Below, in pieces: positions 44,254-55,570 of a DNA stretch of 64,000 nucleotides. How positions within the stretch are numbered: the first letter of the stretch is position 1; every line of letters begins with the position of its first letter. Source of the DNA: Megaustenia siamemsis (Eukaryota; Mollusca; Gastropoda; Stylommatophora; Ariophantidae); contig JAVIAB010000047.1 in assembly GCA_032433765.1 (NCBI GenBank), forward strand, positions 13,844,107 to 13,908,106, written 5' to 3'. A model generated the notes under the pieces. It was not told where the DNA came from. It made no database searches and was given only the letters and a program-made list of their open reading frames with translations. The translations under genes and the position numbers were made by a program.

Positions 44254-47200
44254 CAGTGGTTGCCAACACAAGGTTGACCGAGGGCTGGATTATAGCCAAG
44301 GCCAGGACCAGAGGACGAAACGTATCGTTAAAAATGACGTGATGTGATTGATTAATAAATAATAACGTTTGCAGTCTATCACCATACACCGACTGGAAAC
44401 TTTGCAGCGTCAACTATAGTTCGTTCACAAATTCGTGCCCACAGAGTTGATTAATTTTCTCGGAAACTGTTTGATGAATTTCTGTAATTTTTTTTCGTGA
44501 AATCGTATTTTTTCACCGACCTTCAGTCTGATTTTTAGCCCTACTGTCATGTATTTAGGAAAGATTGTTGCTTACTTGAGGTATATAAAAAAAAATAATT
44601 TTCTTGCTTGTTCTAAATTTTAGGATTTTACAATACCCACATCTGTTGTAATCAACTCACCAATTATGTGGCATTTGGAGACAAAACAAGAAATCGTACC
44701 ACAACAAAGTGGCTTCCGTCAGCACAGATCAACTGAAGACCTGGTCAGCTACATTGCACAGGAAATAGAGGATGCTCTACAAGAAAAGAAACACACACTG
44801 GCAGTGTGGGTCGACATGGAGAAGGCTTTTGATAGGGTTTGGCGAGAGGGTTTAAAGAACAAGCTTTTTAGACTTGGCATCCAGGGTCGTTTATTCAATT
44901 GAGTCTCTCAATACCTTCAGGATAGAACGGCCAGAGTACAAGTTAAAGGTCAACTAAGTAAGAAGGTCTCAATCGAACAAGGTGTCCCACAAGGCGGAAT
45001 CTTGTCACAAACACTCTTTTTAATTTTCATAAATGACATCGTAAAGGACATTCCACCCAGAATACACTCAGCAATGTACGCAGATGATCTGGCGTTATGG
45101 GCTCGTGAGGAAAGTATGTCGGTGGCTGGACCCAGGATGCAAGATGCCCTAGGTGAACTTGAAAAATGGACGAACACCTGTTTCTTACCAATCAACGAAA
45201 AAAAAAAAAACTACATATACAATTTTCAGCCTATCAACAAACACACTCTCTGCAAACTTGAAGATAAAAGACCATAAACTCCCTATTGACCAAAACCCAA
45301 CATATCTTGGAGTCACCATGAATCGCAGAATGGCTTGGAAAAATCAAATAGACAGAGCAAGAAAAAAAGTCAGAAAACGAACTAATATTATGAAGAAATT
45401 GGCAGGAACGGACTGGGGAGCAGACAGCAATATTTTGAAATGACTATACGTAGGAAGAGTCAGACCAGTTCTAGAGTATGGAGTCACAGCCTGGGCTATG
45501 GCTTCCAAATCACACATTAGCAAAATTAACAGAACACAGAACCAAGCTGCCCGTATCATCACTGGTGCTATGAAATCTACACCTATCAAGACTCTAGAAA
45601 CAGTAACAGGTTTACAACCCTTAGATGACAGACGGGTCACTAAAATATTGCAACAAGCGGAGAAATATAGAAGGCTCCTTAGCCACCCCATGCACCAAAG
45701 AATAACTGGTTCCGGAATTGTACGACTAAAGAGGAGCAACTTCGCTGCAATTGCCAATGAGCTAACTACTCGAGACCCAGTACTTTCCCAAACAATACCG
45801 AAACACTTGGGCCCATCTGATATGTCTCATCATGGAAAACATCAAATACCAGAACTTCAGGAAGATATAACAGGAATCATGAAAAAAGGCACCCAATCAG
45901 ACACGGAAAGAAAACACGTAGCAAAAAAAAACCACATACACGATACCTACCCTCAGGACTCTTGGTCTCACATATACACAGATGGCTCTGCTACAAATGC
46001 CAACAGAAATGGAGGGGGAGGTGTGTTCTTGACGCTGAATAATCAGGACAAGATCACCAAGTCAAAAGCTTCTGGAAAATTCTCAAATAACTTTAAAGCA
46101 GAAACTGAGGCCATCTGAGATGCTGCAACACTGGCTACTCAACACAAAAATAACATGCACAATAAATTGGTGATTCTGACTGATGCACTGACAGTACTAT
46201 CAGCTCTAAAAATCGCCAAGAACAATGAACTAGATGACTTGAGAACAGCCCTTGACCAACTATGCAATAACTTCCAGAGAGTAGTCATTCAGTGGATACC
46301 ATCACACTGTAACATACACGGGAACGAACGCGAAGACAAATTAGCTAAAGAGGGAGGGAGATTACCACAAGAGAACCATCCGCTCAGTTATGATGAAGCC
46401 AAATCAGTCCTCAAAGTTCAATACATGAAAAATGGAAACGAGAACACCCAAATTATAACGAGAGAGACGGATACCACCAACTATCAAGGAGGGATCAAGT
46501 CATCATACTTCGCCTACGCACTGGCCACAATAGAATGAGAAATCACATGTTCACCAAATTCAAAATAGGTACAACCAGCCTATGCCACTGTACACTGGAC
46601 AATATGACTACAAAACATGTTCTACAGGATTGCCCCCAGTACACAGACCTGAGAAGAGCAATGTGGTCCACACCCACCTCACTGGAAGAGAAACTATATG
46701 GGACAATGGATTCACTTAAACAGACAGCTGACTTCATGATAAAGTCTGGAATCCTACTCTGATTGAGCCTTGATCGCAGAGGGAGAGAGAGAGAGAGAGA
46801 GAGTGAGAGGGAGAGAGAGATGGAGAGATAGAACTCACCAATTAAAAAGACAAATTTCAAGTGCACACCACACAATCTAAGCACCGTTTCGCACTCTTAA
46901 CTTGTAAGACGCGCGCCACTCCGAGGTTTGTTTTTGGTAATTTCATTTCCGGTTTCATGTTAAATTTGTCCAGAGGCGTATTTTGACAAAAATATTTACT
47001 ATTAATGAATATTCCTGTAGGTGTGATAATTTGTAACTTGTTGTGAAGTGACTATTTATAGTTTAAAACCATGAAGAGCTTAAAGTGTAAATTCATCACT
47101 ATGCAAAAGGTAACTGTGTTATTGTAAATGCACTTTTGCAAGGAATCTAAAAGGGGTCGGTTATATTACAATATAAAAAAAAACAGAAAACAGAACACAG

Positions 47201-47798
47201 GCAGCTCTAAATATAGATAGAAGGTCTTTCAATCGATGGATAGAACAGAACATTGACTCTGCAGAGGCGACGGTCAAGCAAGGAAGTTTACCTATCTCTA
47301 TGACGAAGACATAAAATCAAATGAAAAATTTTGCCCTATTCAATGTAATACGGATACGCCTTTGGCTTGCATTGTTACAAAATTAACATAATTTACAGTA
47401 AAATCTAATGTTTAGAGCACGCGGTTTGATATTTTCCTAAAATTATATTTAAAAAAAAACAACATTTGTGCAAAATTCAGACGACATTTGTACTTAAATG
47501 TTATAAAATCTGAAGGTCGGTGAAAAAAAATAAGATTCTGGGAAAAGAATTACAGAAACTCATCAAACAGTTTCCGAGATAATTGATCAACTCAGAGAGC
47601 ACGAATTTGTGAACGAACTATCGAAAATAAGCCTTCAATTAATGTCGGCGTCAGTGATTTTTTTTTCTCAATCGATTGGAACATTGGTTTTTATTTATAG
47701 ATATTTAATATCGTCGTTTCGGTGGTCGCTTCAAGGGCCAAGAAAAATAGACTGACGTTCCGGATCTGGCCCGGCGGGCCGCTATGTGGCCATCACTT
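44254..47798. mobile_element. hAT-like element with long inverted ends, carrying a nested LINE
   Basis: The left end starts CAGTGGTTGCC and the right end, read inward, starts AAGTGATGGCC; both resemble hAT termini of the ZBED type. The flanks are ctgtagat (44246-44253) and ctgtaggt (47799-47806), an 8-bp TSD with one mismatch and the length expected for hAT. About 160 bp in from each end the two sides share an inverted segment of roughly 100 bp (44410-44530 against 47515-47635). The right arm also has the GGCCCGCCGGGCC motif common in this group. No transposase is visible. The interior is mostly an I-clade-like LINE (44640-46765), and 46770-47510 shows nothing recognisable. Confidence 0.72.
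44640..46765 (+). pseudogene. LINE with reverse transcriptase and RNase H domains, 5'-truncated and broken
   Basis: This is the longest retrotransposon coding relic in the window. It preserves reverse transcriptase blocks QSGFRQHRSTEDL, DMEKAFDRVW, QGVPQGGILS and the catalytic MYADDLALW. RNase H follows, with YTDGSATN, AETEA and a WIPSHCNIHGNERED-type segment, then a C-terminal LCHC...H...DC zinc-knuckle. RNase H after the RT points to the I/Nimb side of non-LTR elements. The frame is broken by in-frame TGA codons at 44900, 45441 and 46116, by a frameshift at the A-run near 45198-45210, and by another between about 46430 and 46500. The 5' half with the endonuclease is missing. The 3' side runs into GA-rich sequence near 46780. 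It lies inside the hAT-like element. Confidence 0.9.
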
Positions 47799-47840
47799 CT
47801 GTAGGTTGTCCAGGTGAGAACGACAGAACAGTTTACTTAC

Positions 47841-48380
47841 CTAGCATCTTGAGGACGGCTTTGCGAGCTCGCGATGCGGCAGTGTTTACTGGATGCGGTT
47901 GAGGCAACAAGGCGGACTCGAGGGCCGAGTTTCTGAGTCGCATCCCAATCAAGAGGTACATGACAGTAATAACAACCATGGGGAAAATGAAGAAGACAAA
48001 AGTGGACACTTGAAAGAAATATCCCATCCTCTGCTGCCAGCGAAAAGGAATGTTACAGACGAACGAGTCACTGAGGGGTTTATCGTGGCGTGGATCATTA
48101 ACAAATGTAAAAACTCGAGTGTGAATTGGATAAGGCAGGGCGCACAGGACGGATATAATCCATATGGATAAGACACATCTGATTGCACGAGATTGTCTCG
48201 ACGATCGCTGTCCTTTGATTGGATGGCATATAGCGATGTAGCGTTCTACTGTAAAACTCGTGATTGTTAGCACAGAGGCGTAGGTCGTCATCTCGATAAG
48301 AAGTGCCCGAAATATACAGAATGGTTCCCCAAAGTGCCAGGGGTAAGCCTCCCATATGGTGTAGAGTTCAGGTGGTAAGG
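47841..48380 (-). CDS. Internal exon of a neuropeptide GPCR (neuromedin U/pyrokinin/capa receptor-like)
   Basis: This is the one convincing host coding exon. It encodes about 180 residues from extracellular loop 1 to the start of intracellular loop 3 of a class A receptor. Visible landmarks, in order, are LPPELYTIW before TM3; the conserved Cys in GEPFC; TM3 ending in VERYIAICHP (the E/DRY site); a TM4 Trp in SIWIISV; the loop-2 Cys in SFVCNIPF; TM5 with Pro in FIFPMVV; and ARKAVLKML leading toward TM6. A protein of this type sits in the plasma membrane and couples peptide binding to G proteins. On the minus strand the acceptor reads ttctcttgcag|CC and the donor reads CTAG|GTAAGT, so both flanking introns split a codon after its first base. 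The LPPELY..W plus VERYIAICHP pattern fits neuromedin U/pyrokinin/capa-type receptors; related peptide receptors are possible. Flanking exons were not found in the window. Confidence 0.88.
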
Positions 48381-48408
48381 CTGCAAGAGAAAAAATTGAC
48401 AACGTTAA

Positions 48409-48735
48409 GGTTTAAGTTCAATGCTAGTGGAATGTTATAAGTTTAATGCTAGTGGAATGTTATAAGTTCAATGCTAGTGGAATGTTATAAGTTCAATGCA
48501 AGTGGAATGTTATAAGTTCAATGCTAGTAGAATGTTATAAGTTCAATGCTAGTGGAATGTTATAAGTTCAATGCTAGTGGAATGTTATAAGTTCAATGCT
48601 AGTGGAATGTTATAAGTTCAATGCTAGTGGAATGTTATAAGTTCAATGCTAGTGGAATGTTATAAGTTCAATGCTAGTAGAATGTTATAAGTTCAATGCT
48701 AGTGGAATGTTATAAGTTCAATGCTTGTGGTATGT
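48409..48735. repeat. 25-bp intronic minisatellite, about 13 copies
   Basis: The unit contains GCTAGTGGAATGTTATAA and repeats every 25 bp with only a few substitutions (aagtggaat, agtagaat, gtttaat variants). It lies in the intron just upstream, in gene orientation, of the receptor exon. Its proximal edge is about 30 bp from the AG acceptor. A branch-point-like CCTTAAC sits between the array and the pyrimidine tract. Confidence 0.95.
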
Positions 48736-48934
48736 TATTGTATGATCGTTGTCAGTGCTGATAAAACCATCTTTTTTCTTCTTATCATTCAACCGTTAAG
48801 TTATCACGGAAGCATTGTATCGCTAGTCTACGGGAAAGCTGCGATATTTGAGCTTTTAGGCCCGGAACATCCGTCGTCTCGGCATGAATAGAATTATAGA
48901 AGAATTTTTTTTTTTGCCTCGGGCAGCGGCTACT

Positions 48935-49185
48935 ACGTCCTACTCTTTTCAAATTTTAACAATCCAGGGCTCTTTAACGTGCGCGAGTGCTCACGGGGCG
49001 TCCTGTTTTTAGTAGTTTTCCGAGAGGGCTAGATAAGGAATCTCACCACTCATAAACCAGGAGAAGGGTTCAGTCATGAGGAACAACGGGTTTGAGGTGA
49101 AACATGACCATCGACTGTGGTGGAACTCGAACCGGGACCTTTCTGTCCATAGGCCGAAGTCCTACCTCTAGACCACCCTATTTCT
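48935..49185 (-). mobile_element. SINE-2 copy
   Basis: On minus the head reads tctagaggtaggacttcgg with B box ggttcgagttcc. The far end has ctctttaacgtgcgcgagtg, matching the 18.8-kb copy. A SINE-1 has inserted at its edge. Confidence 0.75.
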
Positions 49186-49190
49186 ACAAG

Positions 49191-49446
49191 TAAGTAAAAC
49201 GTAACGTACCGCCGTCACGCCAGGTGGCGTATAGGGAACATGATGTTAGTGACCATAAATTTTACAGACCTTCGGCACATGATTTTTAGGATAATGTGGT
49301 CGGTATTACGCCTGTGCTGCTTTACTTTCCCAGAAAAAAATCCGGTACCCATTAAAGTCTGGGTGAACCGGACGCCGTCGGTTGGAATCGAACCCTACTT
49401 CTTGTCATTTGTTGTCTAGTTCACTAACCACTGAGCTATCGCGGCC
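49191..49446 (-). mobile_element. SINE-1, full length, 15-bp TSD
   Basis: The body and head (gagctatcgcggcc) are complete. The TSD ccctatttctacaag (49176-49190) against ccctatttctaaaag (49447-49461) has one mismatch. The target is the end of a SINE-2 copy. Confidence 0.92.
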
Positions 49447-49618
49447 CCCTATTTCTAAAAGACCGTATGTAAAATGAAATGATATCAATTTCGATTATTC
49501 TCTTTTTTTCTCTCGCTAACTTTATACCTATAAGTTTTTTGAGTTCACTTAATTTTTTTTTCCCAACAGCTTGTTTGAGGAGCCGCAAAGGTTGGAGTTA
49601 ATTTATGTCGCTTATTGT

Positions 49619-49750
49619 ATCAGTGTGCATCTCTCAATTAATATAATGAAAGAAATATGATCAGTGTGCATCTCTCAATTAATATAATGAAAGAAATCTG
49701 ATCAGTGTGCATCTCTCAATTAATATAATGAAAGACATCTTATCAGTGTC
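49619..49750. repeat. 41-bp tandem repeat, about 3 copies
   Basis: Units start atcagtgtgcatctctcaat and end in ataatgaaagaaat; the copies differ at the last few bases. Confidence 0.93.
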
Positions 49751-49899
49751 AATAAAAGAAAATATGTAAAGTCATATTGCGATATCGTTCTTGAGAAAAC
49801 TGTAAATACAATCACAACATATGATAGTTGAGTGAGCGGTATACAAAATCACTATTGATACAAATGTATATAAAAGGACTTCAGTTTCCAACATGGTGG

Positions 49900-51062
49900 A
49901 ACGAGGTTCATGTTCTCTGGACCGCTGCAGAAATTGGATTTGTGGACTGATTAGTTTCGCCACTTCAATGCAATTTTCTGCGTTAAAGTTAATCTGATGA
50001 TCCACTTAACAAATTTCGCCGATGATGCAGAGTCGTACACACTTCAATGCTCCTCTTTGTCAAGTCCAACTTTGTAAATGCGACCTTCCCCTGCCTAGAG
50101 TTGATATGCGGTTTACGTCAACACATTGAGTGCTGTTCCAATGCCATCGCTGGAATTGTTTGACGCCAAGTATTTACATGTTACAACTCATTAGTATGGA
50201 CTGCTCTGCCAATTCAATCGCAATTTTCACTTTAGAAATTGTGCATCATCTTTTCGTGCATTTTAGGCTGCATTCACTAGAGTAGGCGGGAATATATGGG
50301 CACAGCTATTGTTGTGTGTGCTACATCATTATAATGGCTGATTTTATATACCTAATACGGCCGTACACTAATAGTGAAAGACGGAATGCAGTTTCGTATA
50401 TGACTTGGCAGCACCGGGGTGACTCCCGGAGGTTCATGTTAGTCAGGAGGGACTCATAATTTCACAAATTAAAATTGCAAGGAGATCTTACAGTCTGTTG
50501 TTTGATGTGTGACGGGTATAGTCCGATGACTAACTGTGTTTCATATGTTCGGATTTGGAGTCAAGGTGATGTCCTAGCATCATCAAGCGCTATACATAAA
50601 AAAAAAAAAAATTGACGATCATCATTTTCAGGAGGACGTGAACTTCCGGTCAATATGGTGGATAGGCGACAGGAACCATTGAAGGCTATGTCTGAAAAGT
50701 GTTCCTGGTTGCAGTTTCCTGATATTTCAAGTCTGGGCTGTTGTAGGAGCTACTGAGTTAAGTGCTCTGTGAACACCGTGAGCTGTGTTGTTCATCTGTT
50801 TTGATCGTGTTTCGATATTCCGATTGTTTACGATGAATGATGATATCGTATGATGGAGAACAGATGTCTGCGTTCACTTTCTGTGCGGTTTCACCTTATG
50901 TATTTTGGCGTGTGCTGAGACTGCTATGATGAGGACTACAGCTACCTTTCTTTGTTTGGTAGATGAAATAGTAATTCGGATATTTCCACTGGCACGGGCG
51001 GTTGAGCAATTATGGATTGTAATTCGTTTGCAGTGATACCAGGGCCTTCCATAACCATAACC
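49900..51062 (-). mobile_element. Dispersed repeat R, long form, reverse
   Basis: Reverse counterpart of the 38.9-kb copy: gctgcagaaattgg, cactagagtaggcggg, ttttcaggaggacgtgaact and gcaattatggattgtaattc. It is more diverged in the middle. Confidence 0.8.
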
Positions 51063-51249
51063 ATAACCATGTATATATAAACATATCGGTGTTAATAAAA
51101 CGTGTTTAAACCTTATAATTATATGTTATCAGTGTTGATCAAAACACACGTGATATGACATTGCGATAACAGAGAAAATAACTATTAGAAAAAGAAAGAA
51201 AGAGATGCATTAGAATGACTAGCCATAGAAAGAACCCTTTCAGGATATG

Positions 51250-51475
51250 TAAGTATGTAAATGAAGTACCCCCGTCACGCTAAGTGGCGTATAGGGAAAT
51301 ATGGTGTTAGTGAGCATATATTTTACAGACCTTCAGCACATGATTTTTGGGGTAATGTGGTCGGTATTACGCCCGTGCTGCTTTACTTTCCCAGAAATAA
51401 ATCCGGTACCCATTTAAGGCTGGGTGAACCCGGAGCCGTCGGTTGGGATAGAACTCTACCCCTTGTCCTTTGTAG
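51250..51475 (-). mobile_element. SINE-1, 5'-truncated, 12-bp TSD
   Basis: It ends at ccttgtcctttgtag, so the A box and head tip are missing. The perfect TSD tttcaggatatg is at 51238-51249 and 51476-51487. Confidence 0.93.
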
Positions 51476-51667
51476 TTTCAGGATATGGAGCTAACATATT
51501 TACTATACACAGTGATCGAGTAGGTAAGTTTGCCATGTCGATTGATACATTGTTATTTGTAGTTATTGCTCATGCTGCCTGTTTCTTTGTATTGAACTCT
51601 GGTGTTATAGAAGAACAGAACAAATTGGCAGAATAGAAAACAACTGAACAAATCATGAAGAACAAAT

Positions 51668-51929
51668 AAAAAAAAAAGTAAAGTACCCCTGTCACGCCAG
51701 GTGGCGTATAGGGAATATGGTGTTAGTGACCATAAATTTTACAGACCTTCAGCACATGATTTTTTATGGGTAATGTGGTCGGTATTACGCCCGTGCCGCA
51801 TTACCTTCCCAGAAAAACAATCCGGTACTCATTAAAGGCTGGGTGAACCGGAGCCCGTCGGTTGGGTCGAACCCTACCCCTTGTCCTTTTCAGTCCAGTT
51901 CACTAACCACTGAGCTATCACGGCTCCCA
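51668..51929 (-). mobile_element. SINE-1, full length
   Basis: It runs from an A-rich (T-rich on minus) tail and gtaaagtacccctgtcacg to gagctatcacggctcc. No clear TSD was read. Confidence 0.9.
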
Positions 51930-52427
51930 AGTCTACAGTACATCAGTGACAAATATTGTCATAGATATATACAAAGTGTTGATAGGAACCGAAAAAAGCT
52001 GAATGATATAAACTTAGGAAAAAAACATTTAAATGTTATAAACACATATATGAAAATAAAGGTCAGAAAATGCAAATTGCTAAAATGAAATAAACAACAC
52101 AATTTAATTGTCCTAAGCTGTCCTTTAATTGGATAATTGATTTCAAAATCTTCAAATTCCAACATTAATTCTTCTTTCAAATCCCACACGCCCCCAATAA
52201 CATCTCCCACAGCTGTTTGTTTTCACATCAAAGTGACATTTTAGTTCCAGTTTTTGGACTAAAATTGTGCAGGATTTATGAATGAAGATGTGATGAGTCT
52301 GGTATTTCCCCCTCATTTGATTTGATAGAGGCGGTGCCAGTTTATGACATCACGCATCGCATACAACGTAAAGCGTTTGAGCTTATCTCAGTATTTATGA
52401 ATGAACAATATGTTGGTGCAATAAGAG
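51930..52427. other. No recognised feature
   Basis: AT-rich sequence between SINE copies; 53905-54237 is likewise featureless. Confidence 0.55.
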
Positions 52428-52755
52428 TAAAGGTGAAGTACGAGACTTGAATCGGCGTCTTAACACGCGATTTTGACCCATATGTGCTCGGTCGCCTATA
52501 CAGAATTGTTCAGAGACTTCTGGATAGTGTCGCTTCAAGCATCGAAACTCACGATGCGAGGCGACATTCCTCACCTTCACAGAGTACGGTCCTGGTACCC
52601 ATTTCTGCCAGCGGCTGGGTCGACCGCGGGGGTATTTTTTTTCAACCATGAGTACAATTCACACTGCCTCCAGCGGGAATCGAACACGGGTTGTCCGAAC
52701 GTCGGTAGTCCAGTCGGGTGGTTTTCCCAGACCGGGGGGGCTACCGAGGCCCCCA
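52428..52755 (-). mobile_element. SINE-3-like repeat
   Basis: Reverse copy of the 12.8-kb element, beginning gtacgagacttgaatcggcg and ending near gtggttttcccagaccgg. The hairpin seen in the other copy is only partly kept (agagacttctggatagtg). LINE-D starts directly beside it. Confidence 0.68.
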
Positions 52756-52980
52756 CAATGATAGTATTACACAACAGGTCCGTTTTTGGAAAACTCAAGT
52801 AAAAAGCCAAAGAGGAAGACCAAAATATTCTTGGAGAAGACAGATGGAAGTAGAGATGAAAATACTGAGGAAGACATCTTATACGAATGGCAAGAAACAG
52901 AACGGCTTGGAAAGTGTTTGTTAAAAATCTATACTCCACAAGAAGCTGAAAGGTAGAAGAGAGAATGTGTTAGTAGTTAA
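52756..52980 (+). mobile_element. LINE-D 3' fragment beside SINE-3
   Basis: gatagtattacacaacaggt, agaggaagaccaaaatattc and gctgaaaggtagaagagag match LINE-D; the frame is shifted. Confidence 0.83.
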
Positions 52981-53169
52981 AGCTCATAACAAAAAGATTG
53001 TAGATTGGTAAATCTGAGAGTTTCGGGTGATGCAGTAACCAATCTTCAACCACATAAACTTTCCATTCATTTTGAGATACATCTTCCTGTAATCACTTTG
53101 AAGGTGCAATAAAAGAAGCGTGAAGAAGTTATCGTCCTTAAAGTACACAAATCAGTATCTTAAATAAAG

Positions 53170-53900
53170 TTTACTATTGTTCAACAAGGAAATAACTCTA
53201 GATGTTAAACGGACACTTTACAATACAATCTTCATCTCAACGTTGTGCTACCAATTTCCAGATTTGGAACCCAGATGCAAGAACAATAAGATAAATAACA
53301 TCTACTGAGATGAAGTGTGTTAGACGAATGACAGGAAACAGTCTGAGAGACAAGATCAGAAATGAAGAACCGAGAAAAAAGCTAGGAATAACCCCCGCCA
53401 TAGAACACATAATGAGCCGCGATAGCTCAGTGGTTAGTATACTGGACTACAAAGGACAAGGGGTAGAGTTCGATTCCAACCGACGGCTTCCAGGTTCACC
53501 CAGCCTTAAAAGGGTACCGGATTTTTTTCTGGGAAAGTAAAGCAGCATGGGTGTAATACCGACCCCATAACCCCAAAATTCATGTGCTGAAGGTCTGTAC
53601 AATTTATGGTCACTAACACCATATTCCCTATACGCCACTTGGTGTGACGGGGGCTCTTTACTTTACTTACTATATACAATTGTTTGGTCATATGACAAGG
53701 CAGAGTGATCAAATCACAATACAACGACCCCTCAATAAACGTTGTTAGAACACCAGACTCAAGAGCCGACAACGAAAAAGATTGATTAACGGAATATTGG
53801 AAACACTAGAAAACATAACAGCAGCAGAGGCGAACAGAAGAGCAAAAGACCTCAAATTATATCTCCCCTCGACGCCAAAAAACAAATGAGAAAGTAACGA
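53170..53900 (+). pseudogene. LINE-B' 3' region interrupted by SINE-1
   Basis: The first part (53170-53410) encodes CVRRMTGNSLRDKIRNEEPR. The last part (53685-53900) has atgacaaggcagagtgatca and ctcccctcgacgcc, the usual 3' end. SINE-1 sits between them. Confidence 0.88.
53413..53675 (+). mobile_element. SINE-1, full length, inside LINE-B' sequence
   Basis: The head gagccgcgatagctcagtgg, B box, body and tail (gctctttactttactta) are intact. LINE-B' continues on both sides (53170-53410 and from about 53685). Confidence 0.92.
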
Positions 53901-54237
53901 ATAAAAAGAAAAACTAAATCTTCAGTGACAAACAGCTGTGTTGCAAATCCCCCGACTGTAAAGACAAAATCACCGATTTTCAGTTTTATCTTTAGTCTGC
54001 GTTCTCACCTTCCTTGTCCTGCGCATTACCCTGGCCTAATATCGTCTTTCTATCAGACAGGCAGAACATTATTTCTCTTCACTTGAGTGAGAACAGCCAT
54101 GTTGTAGGCACGAGGTCCAGACAGACAAATTGGTCTGCAGGAAAACAAACTTAAGGATGTCAAATGCATCTGTCAAATCTGAAATATGTCGTAACTATTA
54201 CGGAAAGGTTATCTTCAATGTTGTTATCTTGAATTTT

Positions 54238-54683
54238 GTCGTGCGTACTCAACAGAAGTCAGGGTTGGGAGTTTGTTGAAAGGGAATACAAGCATGACTC
54301 GGTCGTGTGTACACAACAGAAGTCAAGATTAAAATTTTGTTCAAAGGGAATACAAGCATGACTCGGTCGTGTGTACACAACAGAAGTCAAGATTAGAAGT
54401 TTGTTGAAAGGGAATACAAGCAAGACTCGGTCGTGTGTACACAACAGAAGTCAAGATTAAAAGTATGTTCAAAGGGAATACAAGCATGACACGGTCGTGT
54501 GTACACAACAGAAGTCAAGATTAGAAGTTTGTTGAAAGGGAATACAAGCATGACTCGGTCGTGTGTACACAACAGAAGTCAAGATTAAAAGTATGTTCAA
54601 AGGGAATACAAGCATGACTCGGTCGTGTGTACACAACAGAAGTCAAGATTAGAAGTTTGGTGAAAGGGAATATAAGCTTGGTC
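54238..54683. repeat. 64-bp minisatellite with alternating A and B units, 7 copies
   Basis: Each unit holds gtgtgtacacaacagaagtc and ends agggaatacaagcatgactc. The middle differs: type A reads aagtttgttgaaaggg and type B reads aagtatgttcaaaggg (the first B has aattttgttc). The order along the array is A-B-A-B-A-B-A, so the effective period is a 128-bp dimer. The last A unit is slightly diverged (tttggtgaaag) and is followed at once by a different 58-bp array. Confidence 0.93.
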
Positions 54684-55570
54684 GTGTGTACACAATAGAT
54701 GGAGATTGTTACAGAGGATTATGTACTAAGATGCTACCATGATGTGTACACAATGTGTGCAGATTGTTACAGAGGATTGTGTACTAAGATGCTACCATGA
54801 TGTGTACACAATGTGTGCAGATTGTTACAGAGGATTGTGTACTAAGATGCTACCATGATGTGTACACAATGTGTGCAGATTGTTACAGAGGATTGTGTAC
54901 TAAGATGCTACCATGATGTGTACACAATGTGTGCAGATTGTTACAGAGGATTGTGTACTAAGATGCTACCATGATGTGTACACAATGTGTGGAGATTGTT
55001 ACAGAGAATTGTGTACTAAGATGCTACCATGATGTGTACACAATAGATGGAGATTGTTACAGAGAATTGTGTACTAAGATGCTACCATGATGTGTACACA
55101 ATAGATGGAGATTGTTACAGAGAATTGTGTACTAAGATGCTACCATGATGTGTACACAATAGATGGAGATTGTTACAGAGAATTGTGTACTAAGATGCTA
55201 CCATGATGTGTACACAATGTGTGGAGATTGTTACAGAGAATTGTGTACTAAGATGCTACCATGATGTGTACACAATGTGTGGAGATTGTTACAGAGAATT
55301 GTGTACTAAGATGCTACCATGATGTGTACACAATGTGTGGAGATTGTTACAGAGAATTGTGTACTAAGATGCTACCATGATGTGTACACAATGTGTGCAG
55401 ATTGTTACAGAGGATTGTGTACTAAGATGCTACCATGATGTGTACACAATGTGTGGAGATTGTTACAGAGGATTGTGTTCTAGGTTGATTTTGTTTTGTA
55501 TACACAACAGACGCAGATTGTTGCAGATAATCCTGTACCAAGATAATTCCTACACATGTACACAATAGTA
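54684..55570. repeat. 58-bp minisatellite, about 14 copies plus decayed end
   Basis: The unit is gtgtacacaatgtgtgcaga, then ttgttacagaggattgtgta, then ctaagatgctaccatgat. Variants come in blocks: tgtgtgcag...gagg for several units, then tgtgtggag or atagatggag with gagaatt, then back to gagg. This implies block amplification. The last 80 bp (gtatacacaacagacgcag, acatgtacacaatag) are decayed units. It shares TGTGTACACA with the neighbouring 64-bp array. Confidence 0.94.
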
